From contig NC_053184.1 in the NCBI RefSeq assembly GCF_905163445.1, forward strand, positions 19,344,001 to 19,408,000: a stretch of 64,000 bases of DNA. Direction: 5' to 3'. Position numbers and translations under genes: made by a program. Below the pieces are notes generated by a model. That model was not told the DNA's origin, ran no database searches, and saw only the letters and a list, made by a program, of their open reading frames with translations. Source of the DNA: Pararge aegeria. Lineage: Eukaryota; Arthropoda; Insecta; Lepidoptera; Nymphalidae. This document shows, piece after piece, positions 1 to 11,944 of this stretch. Numbering within the stretch: the first letter of the stretch is position 1; each line of letters starts with the position of its first letter.

Positions 1-40
1 CCTTTTACTCCAACTAACTAAATAGGTAATGAACTAAATA

Positions 41-292
41 AATAAATAAATATTAAATATACAATACACAAATCGCAATCCAGCCCCAAAGTATGCGTAG
101 CTTGTGTGAAGGGTATTAAGATAGCTGATGAATATTTTTATAAATATAATACACATAAATATTTTTGTAATAAACAGATAAACACCCAGACACTGAAAAA
201 CATTCATGTTCATCACACAAACATTTTTCCAGTCGAATCCACCAACTTGGACGCAGAAAGCAGGGTCGCTGCCCACTGCGCCAACCGGCTGT
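41..292 (-). repeat. SINE-A copy (tRNA-derived SINE)
   Basis: Reads on the minus strand. The tRNA-like head (gccaaccggct side) is at the right end and the aataaataaata tail at the left end. The body carries the family hallmarks: the antisense of the aagctacgcttac block, the tattcataaaaatattcat segment and the aacattcatgttcatcacac segment. It diverges moderately from the better copies at 35.7 and 53.6 kb. The family resembles lepidopteran Metulj-type SINEs, but that name is from memory and unverified. Confidence 0.8.
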
Positions 293-789
293 AACTAACT
301 AATGAACTAATTAAAAACCCGATTAACTATCTTATTACCCGAACAATAAGGAGTAGCTTATGAAAAAAAAAAAACCACTATGATCAGCCTATTACATCCC
401 TTTGTTGGACATAGGCCTCCTCTCTCATAGCAGTGAGGGTTTTAGAGCATAAACCCGCTACTCTGCTCAGTCATCGATTGGTGGGCTTTAACAATTGTTA
501 CCACATGCTAATAAAAACGGGGGTGCAGACCGTCAATTTCCTGCGAGCTATTTTCCTCACACTCGTGATCCGTAGTTGAACATGCTAACTGCAAGAATGA
601 GGCCGTTACATTTATCGAGAATCTACCTACATTTCGTGTATCTCATTTCAAACCAAGGTATTCGGGAAAACCGTTACTTGATACGTTCGTAACTAAATCT
701 CCTTAAGGATAAGATACTGAGTTATATTTCACGACAAACATTAGGAAACTAACTGAGTGATAATTCTATAATAATTTTTATTACCGATG

Positions 790-930
790 AAAAAAAAAAT
801 AGAATTCTTTATTGCACACAATTAAGGGATAAAGATAACATATTTTGAAAACATTAATACTAGAAAAATAAAAATGCGCAAAGGCGGTCTTATCGCTTTA
901 AGCGATCTCCTCCAGACAACCCTTAAAGAA
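790..930 (-). repeat. LINE 3'-end fragment (GGCGGCCTTATCGC family)
   Basis: Contains the arrangement ctttattgcacac ... aaaggcggtcttatcgct ... agcgatctcctcc, which recurs near 1640, 7510, 10020 and 22750. The recurring end with a variable inner boundary is what 5'-truncated LINE copies look like. No coding sequence remains here. Confidence 0.5.
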
Positions 931-1635
931 AGAATACAATGATTAAGGAAACGGGAAAGTGCAATTTTAAAAATTTGTCACAACATAAACTACATCAACA
1001 ATAATACACAAATAGCTAATATAAATACAAATAATACAAATATATATGCATAAATATATATATGTACAGAGCAAATATATAAGCTTATGACTCCGTAGAT
1101 AAATAATATTCTTAAACGACTTTTGAAGATGCTTATTGATTTTGACTGTCTAATGTCTCTTGGCAATCCATTCCAGAGTCAAAAAAAGAGAAAAATCGAG
1201 TTACAAGCTGGATATACACGCGAAGGGTCACGTAGCAACTTTTCTTGTATCCCTTTCATCACCAACTTTATTGCTGTAACGGCAATGGAAACACACATTC
1301 TGTGAAAATTGCAACTGCCTTCATATAAGACGCAGCCCGCTGATACACAGACGGACAAATGGAGGCTTACTAGTAGGACTTCAATGGCACCCTGATATAA
1401 TATTGCCAACCCTCGGCTAGCAAGCTCGCAAGTAGAGAAAATCGAATATCGAACACATTTACACATTTTTAGTCAATTAGTTGGTTGATCAGTTTTTTAG
1501 TTACTTTATTAGTTAGTTGGAGACAAAGATACCTTTTTATCATAATCTTAAAAAGCTTAGGTTCGTGTTTTATTCAACACTAGCGTTCTTAGCGGAACGA
1601 TTGTATGAAACAAAACAGACTGCGACGATTATGTA

Positions 1636-1735
1636 TATTTATTTTTTTAATTTATTGCACACAACAAAAAATTATTTACAAAAGGCGGACTTAATGCTAA
1701 AGCACATTCTATCAGCCAAACTTAGGACGTGCGAC
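1636..1735 (-). repeat. LINE 3'-end fragment (GGCGGCCTTATCGC family), degraded
   Basis: Shows tttattgcacacaacaaaa followed by acaaaaggcggactta and a decayed version of the downstream block. It belongs to the same family as 790-930. The 119-codon open frame running through it has no recognisable protein features and is probably chance. Confidence 0.4.
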
Positions 1736-1795
1736 AAAATAACCAGGGAGGACGTGGCCAAACTTACATATATAATATATATATATACATATTTG

Positions 1796-1910
1796 TCCAC
1801 CGATCTGCACTGGGCTTGCGTGGTGGACTACGGCCTTAACCCCTTCTCATTACGGGAGGAGACCCGTGACCTATAGTGGGCCGGTAATGCGTTAACATGA
1901 TGATGACGAT
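1796..1910 (+). repeat. SINE-B 3' part
   Basis: Carries the family's 3' body: the bottom half of ccgcactgggccagcgtggtgg, then ggccttaaccccttctca, gggaggagacccgtg and agtgggccggtaatg, ending in the atgatgatgacgat tail. The tRNA-like head is missing. A mini-Helitron begins 11 bp after it. Confidence 0.8.
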
Positions 1911-1921
1911 ATATATATAAA

Positions 1922-2078
1922 CTAGCGGACCCCAGCGCCATCTGTCGGGCTGATTTGTGAATCTAAACCATCCAGGGTGCCAATCAAACGCATACTAAAA
2001 AAATCATTCAAATCGGTCCAGCCGTTTAGGAGGAGTTCAGTGACATACACACGCACACAAGAAATATATATATAAAGA
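1922..2078 (-). mobile_element. Mini-Helitron, non-autonomous, 157 bp
   Basis: On the minus strand the element starts TCTTTATATATATATTTC and ends GGGGTCCGCTAG. It is flanked by host A on the 5' side and T on the 3' side, as expected for Helitron insertion between A and T without target duplication. It has no coding capacity. Short Helitron-like elements inserted next to microsatellites are known from Lepidoptera (the Lep1 type), and this copy sits next to (TA)n. Confidence 0.75.
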
Positions 2079-2165
2079 TATATATATATGTATACAAATT
2101 ATAGACATACGTTTCCATTTATATTCGAACCTGTATTAAAATTTTTTGAAAAAGACGTTTAAAAA

Positions 2166-2345
2166 AGAGAAAATAATCTTGATAAGTTGAAAGCGAGTAC
2201 CTATACAAAGAGCAACATTTCGCAGGGCATGCAAAAAGCACGAGCTGCAAAGTGCTGCCCTGTGGCCATCAATCTGAGGCGTAGGTTGCCTGTAATAACA
2301 CCGGCAACCACGCCGGACCTGAACACAACAAATAAATAAATAAAT
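2166..2345. repeat. Dispersed repeat with aataaataaata end
   Basis: The segment with agcaacatttcgcagggcatgc and a short AAAT tail shares motifs (gagcaaaaatttcgcaaggcatgc) with 7585-7612. That points to two copies of one interspersed repeat. Class and full length cannot be settled from two degraded copies. Confidence 0.4.
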
Positions 2346-3520
2346 AATAAATAATAGTTCAAAAATGCCACTGTTTGATTAAGATTGTCTAAATATTTTT
2401 ACATTAAGATTAAGTAGTTGAATAAATTTTCTTTTTTTTAAGATATACACTTGCGAACCTGCCATCCCCACCATAAACGCATAGTTTCTAAGGGGATGGA
2501 TAATTAGGTTGGAAAAATATTTGTTTATTTTATTTTGAACAATAGATTAAAGAAAAAATAAATAAATAAATAAATTACCATGGCGGTAGTACTTCCTCGC
2601 ACGCGCTCTGTCACAAAAAGCTCTGCTACCACTAAATAATAAATTATAATAATAATAAAATAGTTTATTCACAAGAATGTAGGTACATAGAGTTTTTATA
2701 ATGTAAAGTAATTATTATAATATTTATACAAACAAATGCGTACCTCACAAATTATATTGGTGTGTATGTAATAAATGAATGTAATGTTAGGTAAAAACCT
2801 GTATTACAGGCGACAGTGCTCTCCTTAAATTGTTGTCTCCGATGATTGAGTGTATGATTGTGCGTGTGTGAGTTTGCTTCGCGTAGGTAATTGTACTCGC
2901 GTATATGTTTGCTTATACAAGATAATTATTATATTAAATTATATATACATATATAATTTGTTTAAAATGATTTCAATAATCGTATAATACAATTGGATTT
3001 GTGAAAATTGTGTAAAGGGTACTCATAATACGCCCTAGCATCCGATCTTTTGGATCCCGGTATCCTGAAAAGTCGCGGGTTGAAAGTAGGCCTTCTGTAA
3101 ACCAAATTGTCTTCAGAGTCTTCTAGCAGAGTCAGCATTTTGTAATGCAAAGGGATCTCTGAAAACAATATAACGAATTGTTCCCTTGCTGATTCATACA
3201 AATTCACACACAATTAACAAAAATACGTCTTCGAATACAAACAGACCCTTAATTTTTTTTGTATAGATTTGGATTTATGTCCTTACGTTCTACTTAATAT
3301 ACCGCCGTAATCTAATTTGATAAGTAAAGCTCGGCTTTGGATAATTCCTCTTCATTTCGTTTCGTCGCTCCTGAAATGATTTTGTCGCCCGAAGGTTATT
3401 AGTCCTAATGAATACAAAGGAATTATTTACCTAGCGTCATTCCTTCGGTTCTTATATTGATGTACTCCATTAATTAAATTTCTGTTAATTCGACTTTTTT
3501 GTTTATTTTTGTTTCCGGCC
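2346..3520. other. Intergenic, no gene seen
   Basis: AT-rich sequence with simple runs (aataaataaata near 2557, ataataataataa near 2648, tatatacatatata near 2941). The 83-codon minus-strand frame at 2962-3213 has no domain or signal that I recognise. No splice-supported gene is visible. Confidence 0.5.
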
Positions 3521-3523
3521 ACT

Positions 3524-3584
3524 GATCTCCTCGCACAATGGGAAGGGTTTAGGCCGTAGTCCACCACGCAAGCCCAAGGTGAAA
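3524..3584 (-). repeat. SINE-B fragment
   Basis: The antisense block ctcctcgcacaatgggaagggtttaggccgtagtccaccacgcaagccc is the 3' body of SINE-B. Both ends are lost. Confidence 0.65.
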
Positions 3585-3664
3585 TACTTAATCACTCATT
3601 TAAACGAAACAAATACAGTTAAACAAATTCAATATGTAACAAAACTATCGACATTAAAAATAAA

Positions 3665-3776
3665 ACACTGCGCTTGCGCCGGAGTCTACCCCACAATAAA
3701 CCTTTTTATTCGCGCCCGCGCCCTCTTGACTCCGGCGCCGCCGCCGTGGCGCCGCTTACGTCATCGGGGTTGCCAA
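3665..3776. promoter_or_regulatory. GC/CpG-rich patch with CRE-like site
   Basis: About 110 bp of dense GC and CpG (cgcgcccgcgccc, ccggcgccgccgccgtggcgccgc) stands in otherwise AT-rich DNA. It is followed by tacgtcat, a CRE/ATF-like half site, and then tatatata about 15 bp further. This could be a promoter or the end of an unrecognised repeat. No adjoining gene was found, so a regulatory role is only an inference. Confidence 0.3.
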
Positions 3777-4333
3777 CTGTATATATAGAAGATAGAAGAT
3801 AAGATGGAAGCAATACCATTGCAAGGAATGGAAAATAATATTTTGAGCTTTGTGGTGGTTATTTGAATACTATATGGATTCCAGGATATAATGACCAAAA
3901 AATATTTTATTCTGTATTGGTTCAAACACGTGGTTTTCGAAAGGAACTGAAAAAAATTTAATCATTGAATACCTACTTAATTTATTCCATTCTTTAACAC
4001 TAACTACTATAGGCAAACATTGGAAAATTAAAATACTTAAGTAATTGCCTGAATACTCTGAATCTCGCCGCGGGTTACAGTACCTACGTGCCGAGTGTTT
4101 GAAGTAGGCTACGCTCAACTGTTTGCCTACGCCAACGGCCTTTTTCAAAGCGTACGAGTCTTTTAGCCCAATCGTTTGTGAAACATTAAATATTCAATAT
4201 AGATACTCTACATCTTACTACTCTGTAATGTAACATTGGCAACAGCGCGAGAACCACGAGTCTATCTATCGTGCGGTCACTGACCCGACTACGCGACTTT
4301 GTCGAATTACATCTATTTACTTCAACAGTGTAA

Positions 4334-6296
4334 TCTATATATATATAATGAAAATGGTCTTCGTTTGAGGCTCAATCACGCCTAAACCACTGATCGTATC
4401 GACATGAAACTACCACCATTCGATGCGAAATTTTTCCTAGATGGTTTATGGCTATCTATTTTTTGAATTCCAACATTCCTTCATTTTTTTATTGCTGTTT
4501 TACTTTTATGAACATTTATCCCGCTAATAAAAACAAAAGATAAGCATTTTCTCTTGATTCTTTTGTTTTTATGGATTTCAACAGAGTGTATTAAACGGAT
4601 TATGGTTTTTTACATTCAGCTAAGAATCTACTCACGGTAGTGGAGAACGGCTGGACCAATTGGGCTTTTTTTTATCTTCAGAATTGTCAGGAGAAAGTTT
4701 TGTATGTAAGAAAATTTTAAAAAAGCCCGATAAAAAGTTAAAAATTTCGATGATAATCGAAGAATTCCCATCTATATAGTCACTCACCACGAAATCTCGG
4801 GAACTATAAGACTTAGAAACGTGAAACTTGGTAGGAATATTACTTTTGCTATGTAGAGGTCAGCTATGAATAGATTTTAAGAAGTTCATTCCCCAAAGGG
4901 GATTGCGGGGGCGTTAACAATGAACAATTCCCGTTTTTAAACTATATCTAGCTCCTATAGACTTCAAATTTGGTAGGAATCTTCTGTAAGAGGTGTAGAA
5001 ATAGGCTATGAACGAATTTTACGATAGCTCACCCCACAGGGGGTTGCGGGGGTGGGTATTAACAATTAATATTTTTAATTTTCCAGCTAAAGCTCCTACA
5101 AGCTCCAAATTTTGTAGGAATTTTCTATAAGTGATGTAAAAATGATTTATGAACAAATTTTACGATATCCCACCCCAAAGAAGATTGCGGGGGCGTTAAC
5201 AATGAAAATTTTCAATTTCCAAGCGATAGCTCCTATAGACTCCAAATTTAGTGAGAGTATTCTATATATAATATAAAAATGATCTTCGAGCGGATTTTAC
5301 AATGAATCACCTCCAATAAGGTTCGCGGGGGTGGGTGTTAACAATAAAAAATTTCAATTTCTAAATATAGCTTCTAAAAATTCTAAATATGGTAGGAATC
5401 TTTTATTATTCACATAAAGAACATCTCAAAATGGATTTCAATAAAGACTACTTCCGACAGGAATTGCGGGGGTGGGTGTTAAAATCTAAAATTTTTATTT
5501 CTAACCTGTAACTTCAACAGACTCCAAATTTGGTGGGGATCTTCGTGTATGTATGGATATTCGTGTATTTCCTTACAACAATCGTCTTTTTGGCAGCGGA
5601 GAAAAAGTCATTGAGAGGTTTCAAAAACTTAACTTTACATGTAGCTATCCAATCAACGGACTAAGAATTTTACATTCATTTTACTTTTGCAGACTACATA
5701 ACCGACGAATTATTTTATTGCGGGATCGCGGAAATGTAACAGATTAAAATGAATGCATTTTCCAAGCACATGAGATGTGGAAAAGAAATTTAGTTACTTA
5801 TTCCAATAGAATTCATAAGAAACATGCACAATTAATTTTCTATAAAAAATTGATGTCACGGAGAAAATTTTAGTTAACAGAAAATTCGTCGCACTTGAAC
5901 CTAGACAGATTTCAACTTCACATATGAGACTTGCAATGACTTTAACTTAAACTTTCAATGCTCATTTCAATTTTTTTTCTTCATGTCAATTATTATTAAT
6001 TTTTGGAAGAAAGGCACGGAAATGTTATAATGATTGCACATTGAAAGTTGCAATGAATATTAGTGAGAAAAATCACCTGGATGAAAGATACAGGCTAAAT
6101 CGATGGAATTTGGAATTTGAGTAAGTCTAAACAATATCGATGCTTACAGTTCTATCCGCGGGGCCTATTTATGTTTATACAAAAATAAAAAAAAGGAGAA
6201 TAATAAAAATATGAAAAAAATAAATAAAAATGAAACATAAAATGTAATTTATTTCCTTTTTCAATTCGCCCAGCGAAGCGGGCTGGAAACGGCTAG
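4334..6296 (+). mobile_element. Non-autonomous Helitron, 1.96 kb, with internal tandem repeats
   Basis: The 5' end is TCTATATATATAATG directly after host A (4333). The 3' end is CTAG directly before host T (6297). A small hairpin (gcccagc-gaa-gcgggc, 6268-6283, one bulged base) lies 9 nt before the terminal CTAG, as Helitrons require. The 5' TCTATATATATA matches the start of the protein-coding Helitron fragment at 39874. There is no Rep/helicase coding sequence, so it must have been moved by another element. The interior (about 4780-5560) is five degenerate units of about 140 bp. Confidence 0.85.
4780..5560 (+). repeat. Five ~140-bp tandem repeats inside the Helitron
   Basis: The landmark gattgcgggggcgttaacaa and its variants recur at about 4901, 5041, 5183, 5321 and 5461, a steady spacing of 138-142 bp. 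Each unit also carries aactcctatagactccaaattt-like and ggtaggaatcttct-like segments in the same order. The units differ at many sites, so the array is old relative to its amplification. Confidence 0.85.
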
Positions 6297-6299
6297 TGT

Positions 6300-7500
6300 A
6301 TCTATACATAAATAGTGTTTTTTTTTATATGAAATAAATAAATACTGAATTTTAAAATGTCGTAGGAGCAAAAATGTTAGTTTTAATAATAAGAACTACA
6401 AGGCCGAGAGATTTGTAGTATTTTTTATTTATACCTGTATAAAGAAAGACCTATAAGATTTTTTATCGGCTGATTACCCCTAATGATTTTAACAACATAA
6501 CGCGGGCTTTTTGGGGTGCTTCAGAATGAGGCTCTGCTAGGATGAGTTTGAACCCTAGGGCTCGAAGAAGCGAAGGGATCGTCGGACTGAGGGCGACTCA
6601 TGTGTGGCCGAACTTAGGCTCAGGCGACGATTGGAGTGAAAGGATTAGTGAGCCCACGTCCGGATGACGTCAGAAGTCAGGGACCTCGTCTTCGTCGGCA
6701 AAGACGCTGTGCAGAGGTTGATTGTGTGTACTGATAGGGAGCATTGTCAGTAGTAATCTGATCGTCAGGGTCGTGAAGGATATTTTTTAGGCCTCGTCTT
6801 GTGACGAGTGTCGCTAAGGTCGGGTAATAAAAAAAACCTGAGAGGGTTGGGATGTCCTAAAAGCTGATGTCTAATACATAATGCTATCGCTCAGTACAGC
6901 TCGCTGTATTATGATAGAATAGCAACAATAGAAGAGCGATAGCATTCACCGAAGTAGGTAACTGTTAAAACTGGTTTTGTGGTTCGAACTTTGTAAAGTC
7001 GCTGCGGGACCTGCACATTCATAAAACTGTCAAAATCAATCACTATTAGGAGCGTAAGTAACCCGGAAACACAAACAATTTACACAAAACGTCATAAAGT
7101 AATGGACTCGTAAATTACAAGTAGTAAATCCGAGGCATAAATCTAAATTTTGGACTTAATAAGATGCAAACAAAAAACTCATGTAAAGATAGACGGAACT
7201 CTAAGAAAAACACCTGTTGTTCTGGCTTGGTAGTCATTTTTGAGTCTTAAAAGACTACAACTTTAAAGAATAATAGCTTAGTGTTTTTGGGTTCTTAGTA
7301 AATTTTTTACAAATATTTTTTTCTTCCAAAATATCCGCTAGGACCGTTGTCTCTATTCACGTTCAGAACGTCTCCTTCGATTGCGTGAAGTCACTCTTAC
7401 GCAAAATAGTTAGTGACTAGTTACAGTTTTGATTTAATTTTCTAGCGTGGTAAAATTATAGTATTAATAGATGGATTAAGCAGATGGTAATTGGAAAACC
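6300..7500. other. Intergenic, no gene seen; one GC-rich block
   Basis: No coding region is recognisable. Positions 6500-6830 are clearly richer in G and C than the flanks and contain gaggctctgctaggatgagtttgaaccc, whose tttgaaccc is weakly box-B-like. This is probably an old mobile-element relic whose class I cannot assign. A small inverted repeat at 6881-6945 is listed separately. Confidence 0.4.
6881..6945. repeat. 65-bp inverted repeat (12-bp arms)
   Basis: atgctatcgctc at 6881-6892 is exactly complementary to gagcgatagcat at 6934-6945, with a 41-bp spacer. It may be a tiny foldback element or a chance hairpin. No clear target duplication flanks it. Confidence 0.55.
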
Positions 7501-7504
7501 TTTG

Positions 7505-7640
7505 AATGAATGAATACTTTTTTATTGTACACCAAAGAAAAAAAAAAGTAGTTACAAAGATATAAATACCTTTGCCTATAAACAGAGCAAAAATTTCGCA
7601 AGGCATGCAGCACGTTCTGCGATATGCCGCCCAGTGTCTT
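7505..7640 (-). repeat. LINE 3'-end fragment (ctttattgtacacca family)
   Basis: gaatgaatacttttttattgtacacca and the following block match 22750 and 10025 in orientation and order. No open frame remains. Confidence 0.45.
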
Positions 7641-8298
7641 GTCTCGTCTCTCGTATCAACGTTAGGCTGTATTTATGAATATTACTCATAAAAATATTCA
7701 TGTTATCATAGTGTGCATAACAAAGCTACGCGTTCGTTGGAGCTAAATTCGCATGTGTGTACTTTCGTAGAATATTTTTAATAACCTTTTTGAATCTAGT
7801 AGATAATATAATATCTAATAGATAATATTATTTTTACAAATATACTAAGTTGCTATACATTACTAATGTATATGTTATATATAATTATTACTAATGAATA
7901 TAGGTTTTAATAAAATATTTTAGTTGCGTGTTAGTCCATCTATCTTTTCACTTTAGTCCGTGAAAAAAGTAGAACTCCGTTATTAATTTGCGCGTACACT
8001 AAGCCTCAAAATCCTCTGTAATGAATGCCAGTCGGAGGAAGTTCGGCACCACCACCTGGAGTCTGGACCTCGGAATCGCAATTTAACAAGCAAACAGTTG
8101 GGAAACGTAATAAAAATACATAATACATATATATTTCTAATGGTTCTCCAACTGTACTAACAACTTTATAAAGAATTTTCGTTAACAACATAACATTTTT
8201 TGGGGGATCGTAAGTTGGTAGTATTGCAGTCAATTTGACTGAGAATTCTAAGGTATCTTTTGAAATATGAAAGATTTTCTTTCATGCCAATAATAAAC

Positions 8299-8329
8299 TC
8301 TCTCTCTTTCTCTCTCTCTCGATCTCTTT
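8299..8329. repeat. (CT)n microsatellite
   Basis: A tctctctctttctctctctctc run, slightly interrupted. Confidence 0.9.
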
Positions 8330-9267
8330 TGCCTATAAAGCCATGCCTTGAAGTGGGATAAAGATAGCCTGTGCATGATCAAAACAAAAATGGTTTAATC
8401 AAATTAAAATTATTGTTTTCTAAGTGCACTGCCACTTCTTATCAAAAAAGTAGCCCATGTTTCTCGTCTTCTCTTCAACCCTTTGCAAAAATCAAGTTAA
8501 TTAGTTGCTTAGTTAGGCCCTGAAGGATAAACAAACGTAATTTTGCATTTATAATATCAGCTAGGATTGAAAAGCGAAGTTGAAAGCAACTCAAGGAATA
8601 TTTGGTAATGTTGAAATGTATCAATTTAAATTACGTGGCTAACTGTAAAGTTTGCTAAACTGGGTTTTGGAGCTTGCAAGTTATTAAATTAATTTACTAA
8701 ATGCTCTTTGGCCACCTTAGTCTACCATTATCGTATCGTAGTTCGGTAATTTTCAACGACAAAGCACTTTGGAGGCTACACATGATTTAGCACTACGCTT
8801 AACCTTGTTTACGCAAACTATCCCGTTTAAGAGCTTCGGTGAACTGTTGTTTAATGTCCTTCCATACGTAAGACAACTTATGGAAGGACATCATATATTA
8901 TATTCAGGTGCGAATTATAATCCAGCTGCTATTGAAAGAAAGGGGCGTAGTATTTTTTATTGCAATTTTATACATATTTGGAATCAGATAAAAATTGTGC
9001 ATGCGTCAGTACTCTTATTTTTTGCCTTTGCCTTTAGTTTTCAAATTAAACTCAGGGTCTTTTTCATAATTGCGCAACTGTAATGTATTCAAGGGGAGTG
9101 TTGCTAAATAAATAAATAATCCCGATTGGGAATCTGTTAAGTTGTCGAATTTATGCATCCGTTAAAGTTTATAGGGCGATTTTGAAACAACCCCTTACTC
9201 TAAAGGGACACAATTAATATTTTTTTCTAAAGATTCGATTAGCACTTGTTACATAATACCTATTTTA

Positions 9268-9356
9268 GATTCATCATCATCAGCAAATCAACCGATTGAC
9301 GTCCACTGCTGGACATAGGTCTTTTGTAGGGCGTTCCAAACTCCACGATTCTGTTA
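9268..9356 (-). repeat. LINE 3'-end piece with (CAT)n tail
   Basis: catcatcatcagcaaatcaaccgattgacgtccactgctggacataggtctttt recurs near 26025, 34555 and 46375, always with a (CAT/GAT)n end. At 34910-35095 a sequence of this kind adjoins the decoded C-terminus of a LINE reverse transcriptase, which is why I call it a LINE end. Confidence 0.6.
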
Positions 9357-9482
9357 TGAATTTGACGAATTTATTTATCGCTATCAACTCACTTCTATGT
9401 CATATTCTACTTGTAATTGATGCATCAAAAATTCCATCAATGTGCCTATTTGAATAAGGAAATATTTGACTTTGACTTTGAC
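9357..9482 (+). repeat. LINE-C 3' end, (TTTGACT)n tail
   Basis: ccatcaatgtgcctatttgaataaggaaatatttgactttgactttgact is the same 3' end as at 37570-37623. It begins directly after the 9268-9356 piece, so one element sits in or beside the other. Confidence 0.7.
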
Positions 9483-9540
9483 TTATACAGAATTCCACCC
9501 GTTACAGTTTCATTATAAGTATAGAATTACATAATTACTT

Positions 9541-9625
9541 ATAATATTCATAAAAACACCTAGACACTGATACAATTTATAGGAAGCTAGGTCGCTGCTC
9601 ACTGCGCCAATCGAGTTTAAAATTT
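9541..9625 (-). repeat. SINE-A fragment
   Basis: aaaacacctagacactgata ... aggtcgctgctcactgcgccaatcgag is the antisense head of SINE-A with an internal deletion. Confidence 0.55.
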
Positions 9626-9639
9626 TCGGTTTAGCTGTA

Positions 9640-11930
9640 GCCTGTTTATCTTAGCAAAATTAAAGAAATTATGAATGGTCTTATTTGAATGTTACACAAA
9701 ACGTTTATTTTTGCTAAACGTTTACATCAGATTGTTTATTATATAGTTTCGAGTAACAGCCAGCTTGTTCAGTTAGTTATTAATGAATTTACTAATAGAA
9801 AACGTCAAGAGCATCGTGGTGTTAATTTTACACGTCATTAAGCTGAATCGAACACGACTCCATTGACTGTCGATATTATTGTTAGTTGCTCCGGCTAATT
9901 GCTATGTTAGTGACGAAAAATTAGCTCTGTTAATTGTGCAGTAGTATTAACTCAAAAATTACAACGGCTCTGGTGAGTTACAGGGACGCCATCATTCGTT
10001 AGAGCGAAATAATTTATTTATTTAAATTCTTTATTTGTACACCACTACACCAGTTTTTGTGTTTCTCTCTATTCGTATATTTATACGAATAGAGAGACAC
10101 ACAAAAACTGGAGTAGAATACAAAAGGCGGCCTTATCGCTTAAAAGCGATCTCTGCCAGGCAAACTTAGGATTAGGAGACAACATGAGCGAGAACAAATA
10201 GGTGGTGTAAAATTATTATAAACCTACATTCAAATAACTACATACGAATAGGAAAAATAGTTTGATTATAATAATAATAATAGGTATTTATTTCAGGCGT
10301 AGCCCATATACATATGAAATTACTATTTTAAAGAAATACAATTCATTGACTTTAAAAGATACACAAATTAAATTAAATACAATTATAAAAATAGTCACCA
10401 AACCAATCTAAACCTGTCTCTCCTGACGATCGCTGCAACGCGACGAACTGTGAATCGGGGACTTTTTGTGAATTGTGGACCTTTGGAAGGGTGAAACTGG
10501 GGCTTCAAGATAGTATGAAAGTATATTAAGAAGTAAGGGCATTACAATTTGCATATTTTAAATTGATAGCTTTCTTTTGAAGACACATTTCAAGCGAGTA
10601 GGGGAAAGAACATTGGAATGGAAAAAATAGGTATCTTGACATATTCTTAAACAAAGTCCCACGCCGCGCCAGGCTGTCTGTCTGCGCGCGAAAAACTGAA
10701 AAACCGAATGGATTTTCATTCAGTTGTCACTAATGAATTAACTCATGCGAAAGTGTTTAGTGTTTTTTATTATGGTTTTATGTTGTCTGAAATATACCGA
10801 CTTGAAGCTCTACTGACGTACGCCGCGATAATGATTGTTAATTCATAAAAATAATGTACTACATGTTTAAGGTAATCATTATTATCTACAAAAAAGTTCA
10901 TTAGGCTATATATGTAACTGTAATAGTTAATTCACAGTAACCGCTTTTTGTTATAATTTGTCAATTAAAACACGTGTATAATCGAAAGATTCCTATCTAT
11001 ATTCTATCTATCTACATTCCTATCATAATATTAATCCTTATACAAATAAATAGTTCTATAATTAAGATTGATTATGTACCTGCAAATATTCCTTATTAAA
11101 CTATTAAATTTTGACCTATCGTTTAGAAGCTACGGGGGGTATTGAAATGCTTAAAGCAAGAAAAATACCGCGGGCCGCACGACCGCGTATAATATTACGC
11201 GTATTAACTAGTTTCTAAGTTAAAACCAGTAATAAACGATTTGGTGCAGACATAGTTGAGCGGGTCAGCTAGTGTGTTATAAATTTCACGCGGATGAAGT
11301 TGTGGGCAACCGCTTGTATGCAATAAAGCTTTTAAATATCAGCTAGCCTGTAATCTCTAAGGTGCCATTAATTATTTTGAATGTTCCTTGTCTTTGCCGT
11401 TTTAATGGCGGGGAGATAGTCATTTAAAATTAATGGTCGGCCATCTTGATTCCCATCAAAGAACGCTGTTAAATAAAGAAAGTGTTGCGAAGATAATAAA
11501 AGGAATATCCAGCCGTACTAATATCATAAATGCTAAATTGTGTTTTTATATATTTGTTTTTGTCCAGTTAAAAACCTGCATTGATGTCGACCAAACTTGA
11601 CGTTGACGTTACCGAATGATAGAGACCGACTCTATGTCACACTATGTCATCTGTCTCTAGTGTTTGTGCGCTCTCTATATACTTTTTATTCCACAATAAT
11701 ATTCTGTGAACCAATCCTGCGGCATTTGATTTGAAGCAAAAAGTATTTGGTGCTAGAAACAAAGCCGATCGTAAAAAAATTTTTTGCAAAGATAGATTGC
11801 ATTCTGGAAACGGACATAGGATAATATTTAGCACGCAGGAATTGTTTACTTTGGAAAACGAATGGTTTTTGTGAGATTATATATACGGGCCTACTTGAAT
11901 AAAGATATTTATAACTTTTGACGCTTTTTT
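9640..11930. other. Intergenic, no gene seen; scattered repeat ends
   Basis: A LINE 3' end of the GGCGGCCTTATCGC family with an embedded palindrome lies at 10010-10170, and AT-rich simple stretches at 10265-10400. The remaining sequence shows no coding features. The 65-codon minus frame at 11637-11834 has no recognisable domain. Confidence 0.45.
10050..10111. repeat. 62-bp near-perfect palindrome
   Basis: The left arm from ccagtttttgtg to ttcgtata is answered by the right arm tatacgaatag ... aaaaactgg, with 30-31 bp arms, a minimal loop and one mismatch. It lies inside a LINE 3' end, splitting gtacaccactaca from the ggcggccttatcgc block. Confidence 0.9.
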
Positions 11931-11944
11931 TTATCCTTTTTTTA

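Noticed and set aside
1517..1876. 119-codon plus frame
   Set aside because: Runs across a LINE end, a (TA)n stretch and SINE-B; not a gene.
4780..5560. Evenly spaced repeats considered as a CRISPR-like array
   Set aside because: The whole ~140-bp unit is repeated without unique spacers, and it lies inside a Helitron in an animal genome.
6500..6830. GC-rich block considered as an rRNA or ncRNA gene
   Set aside because: No match to rRNA core sequences that I can recognise and no convincing secondary structure; left as a possible repeat relic.
11637..11834. First exon of a second SLC22-like paralog below the duplicated block
   Set aside because: The minus frame there has no resemblance to the SLC22 N-terminus and no matching splice donor.
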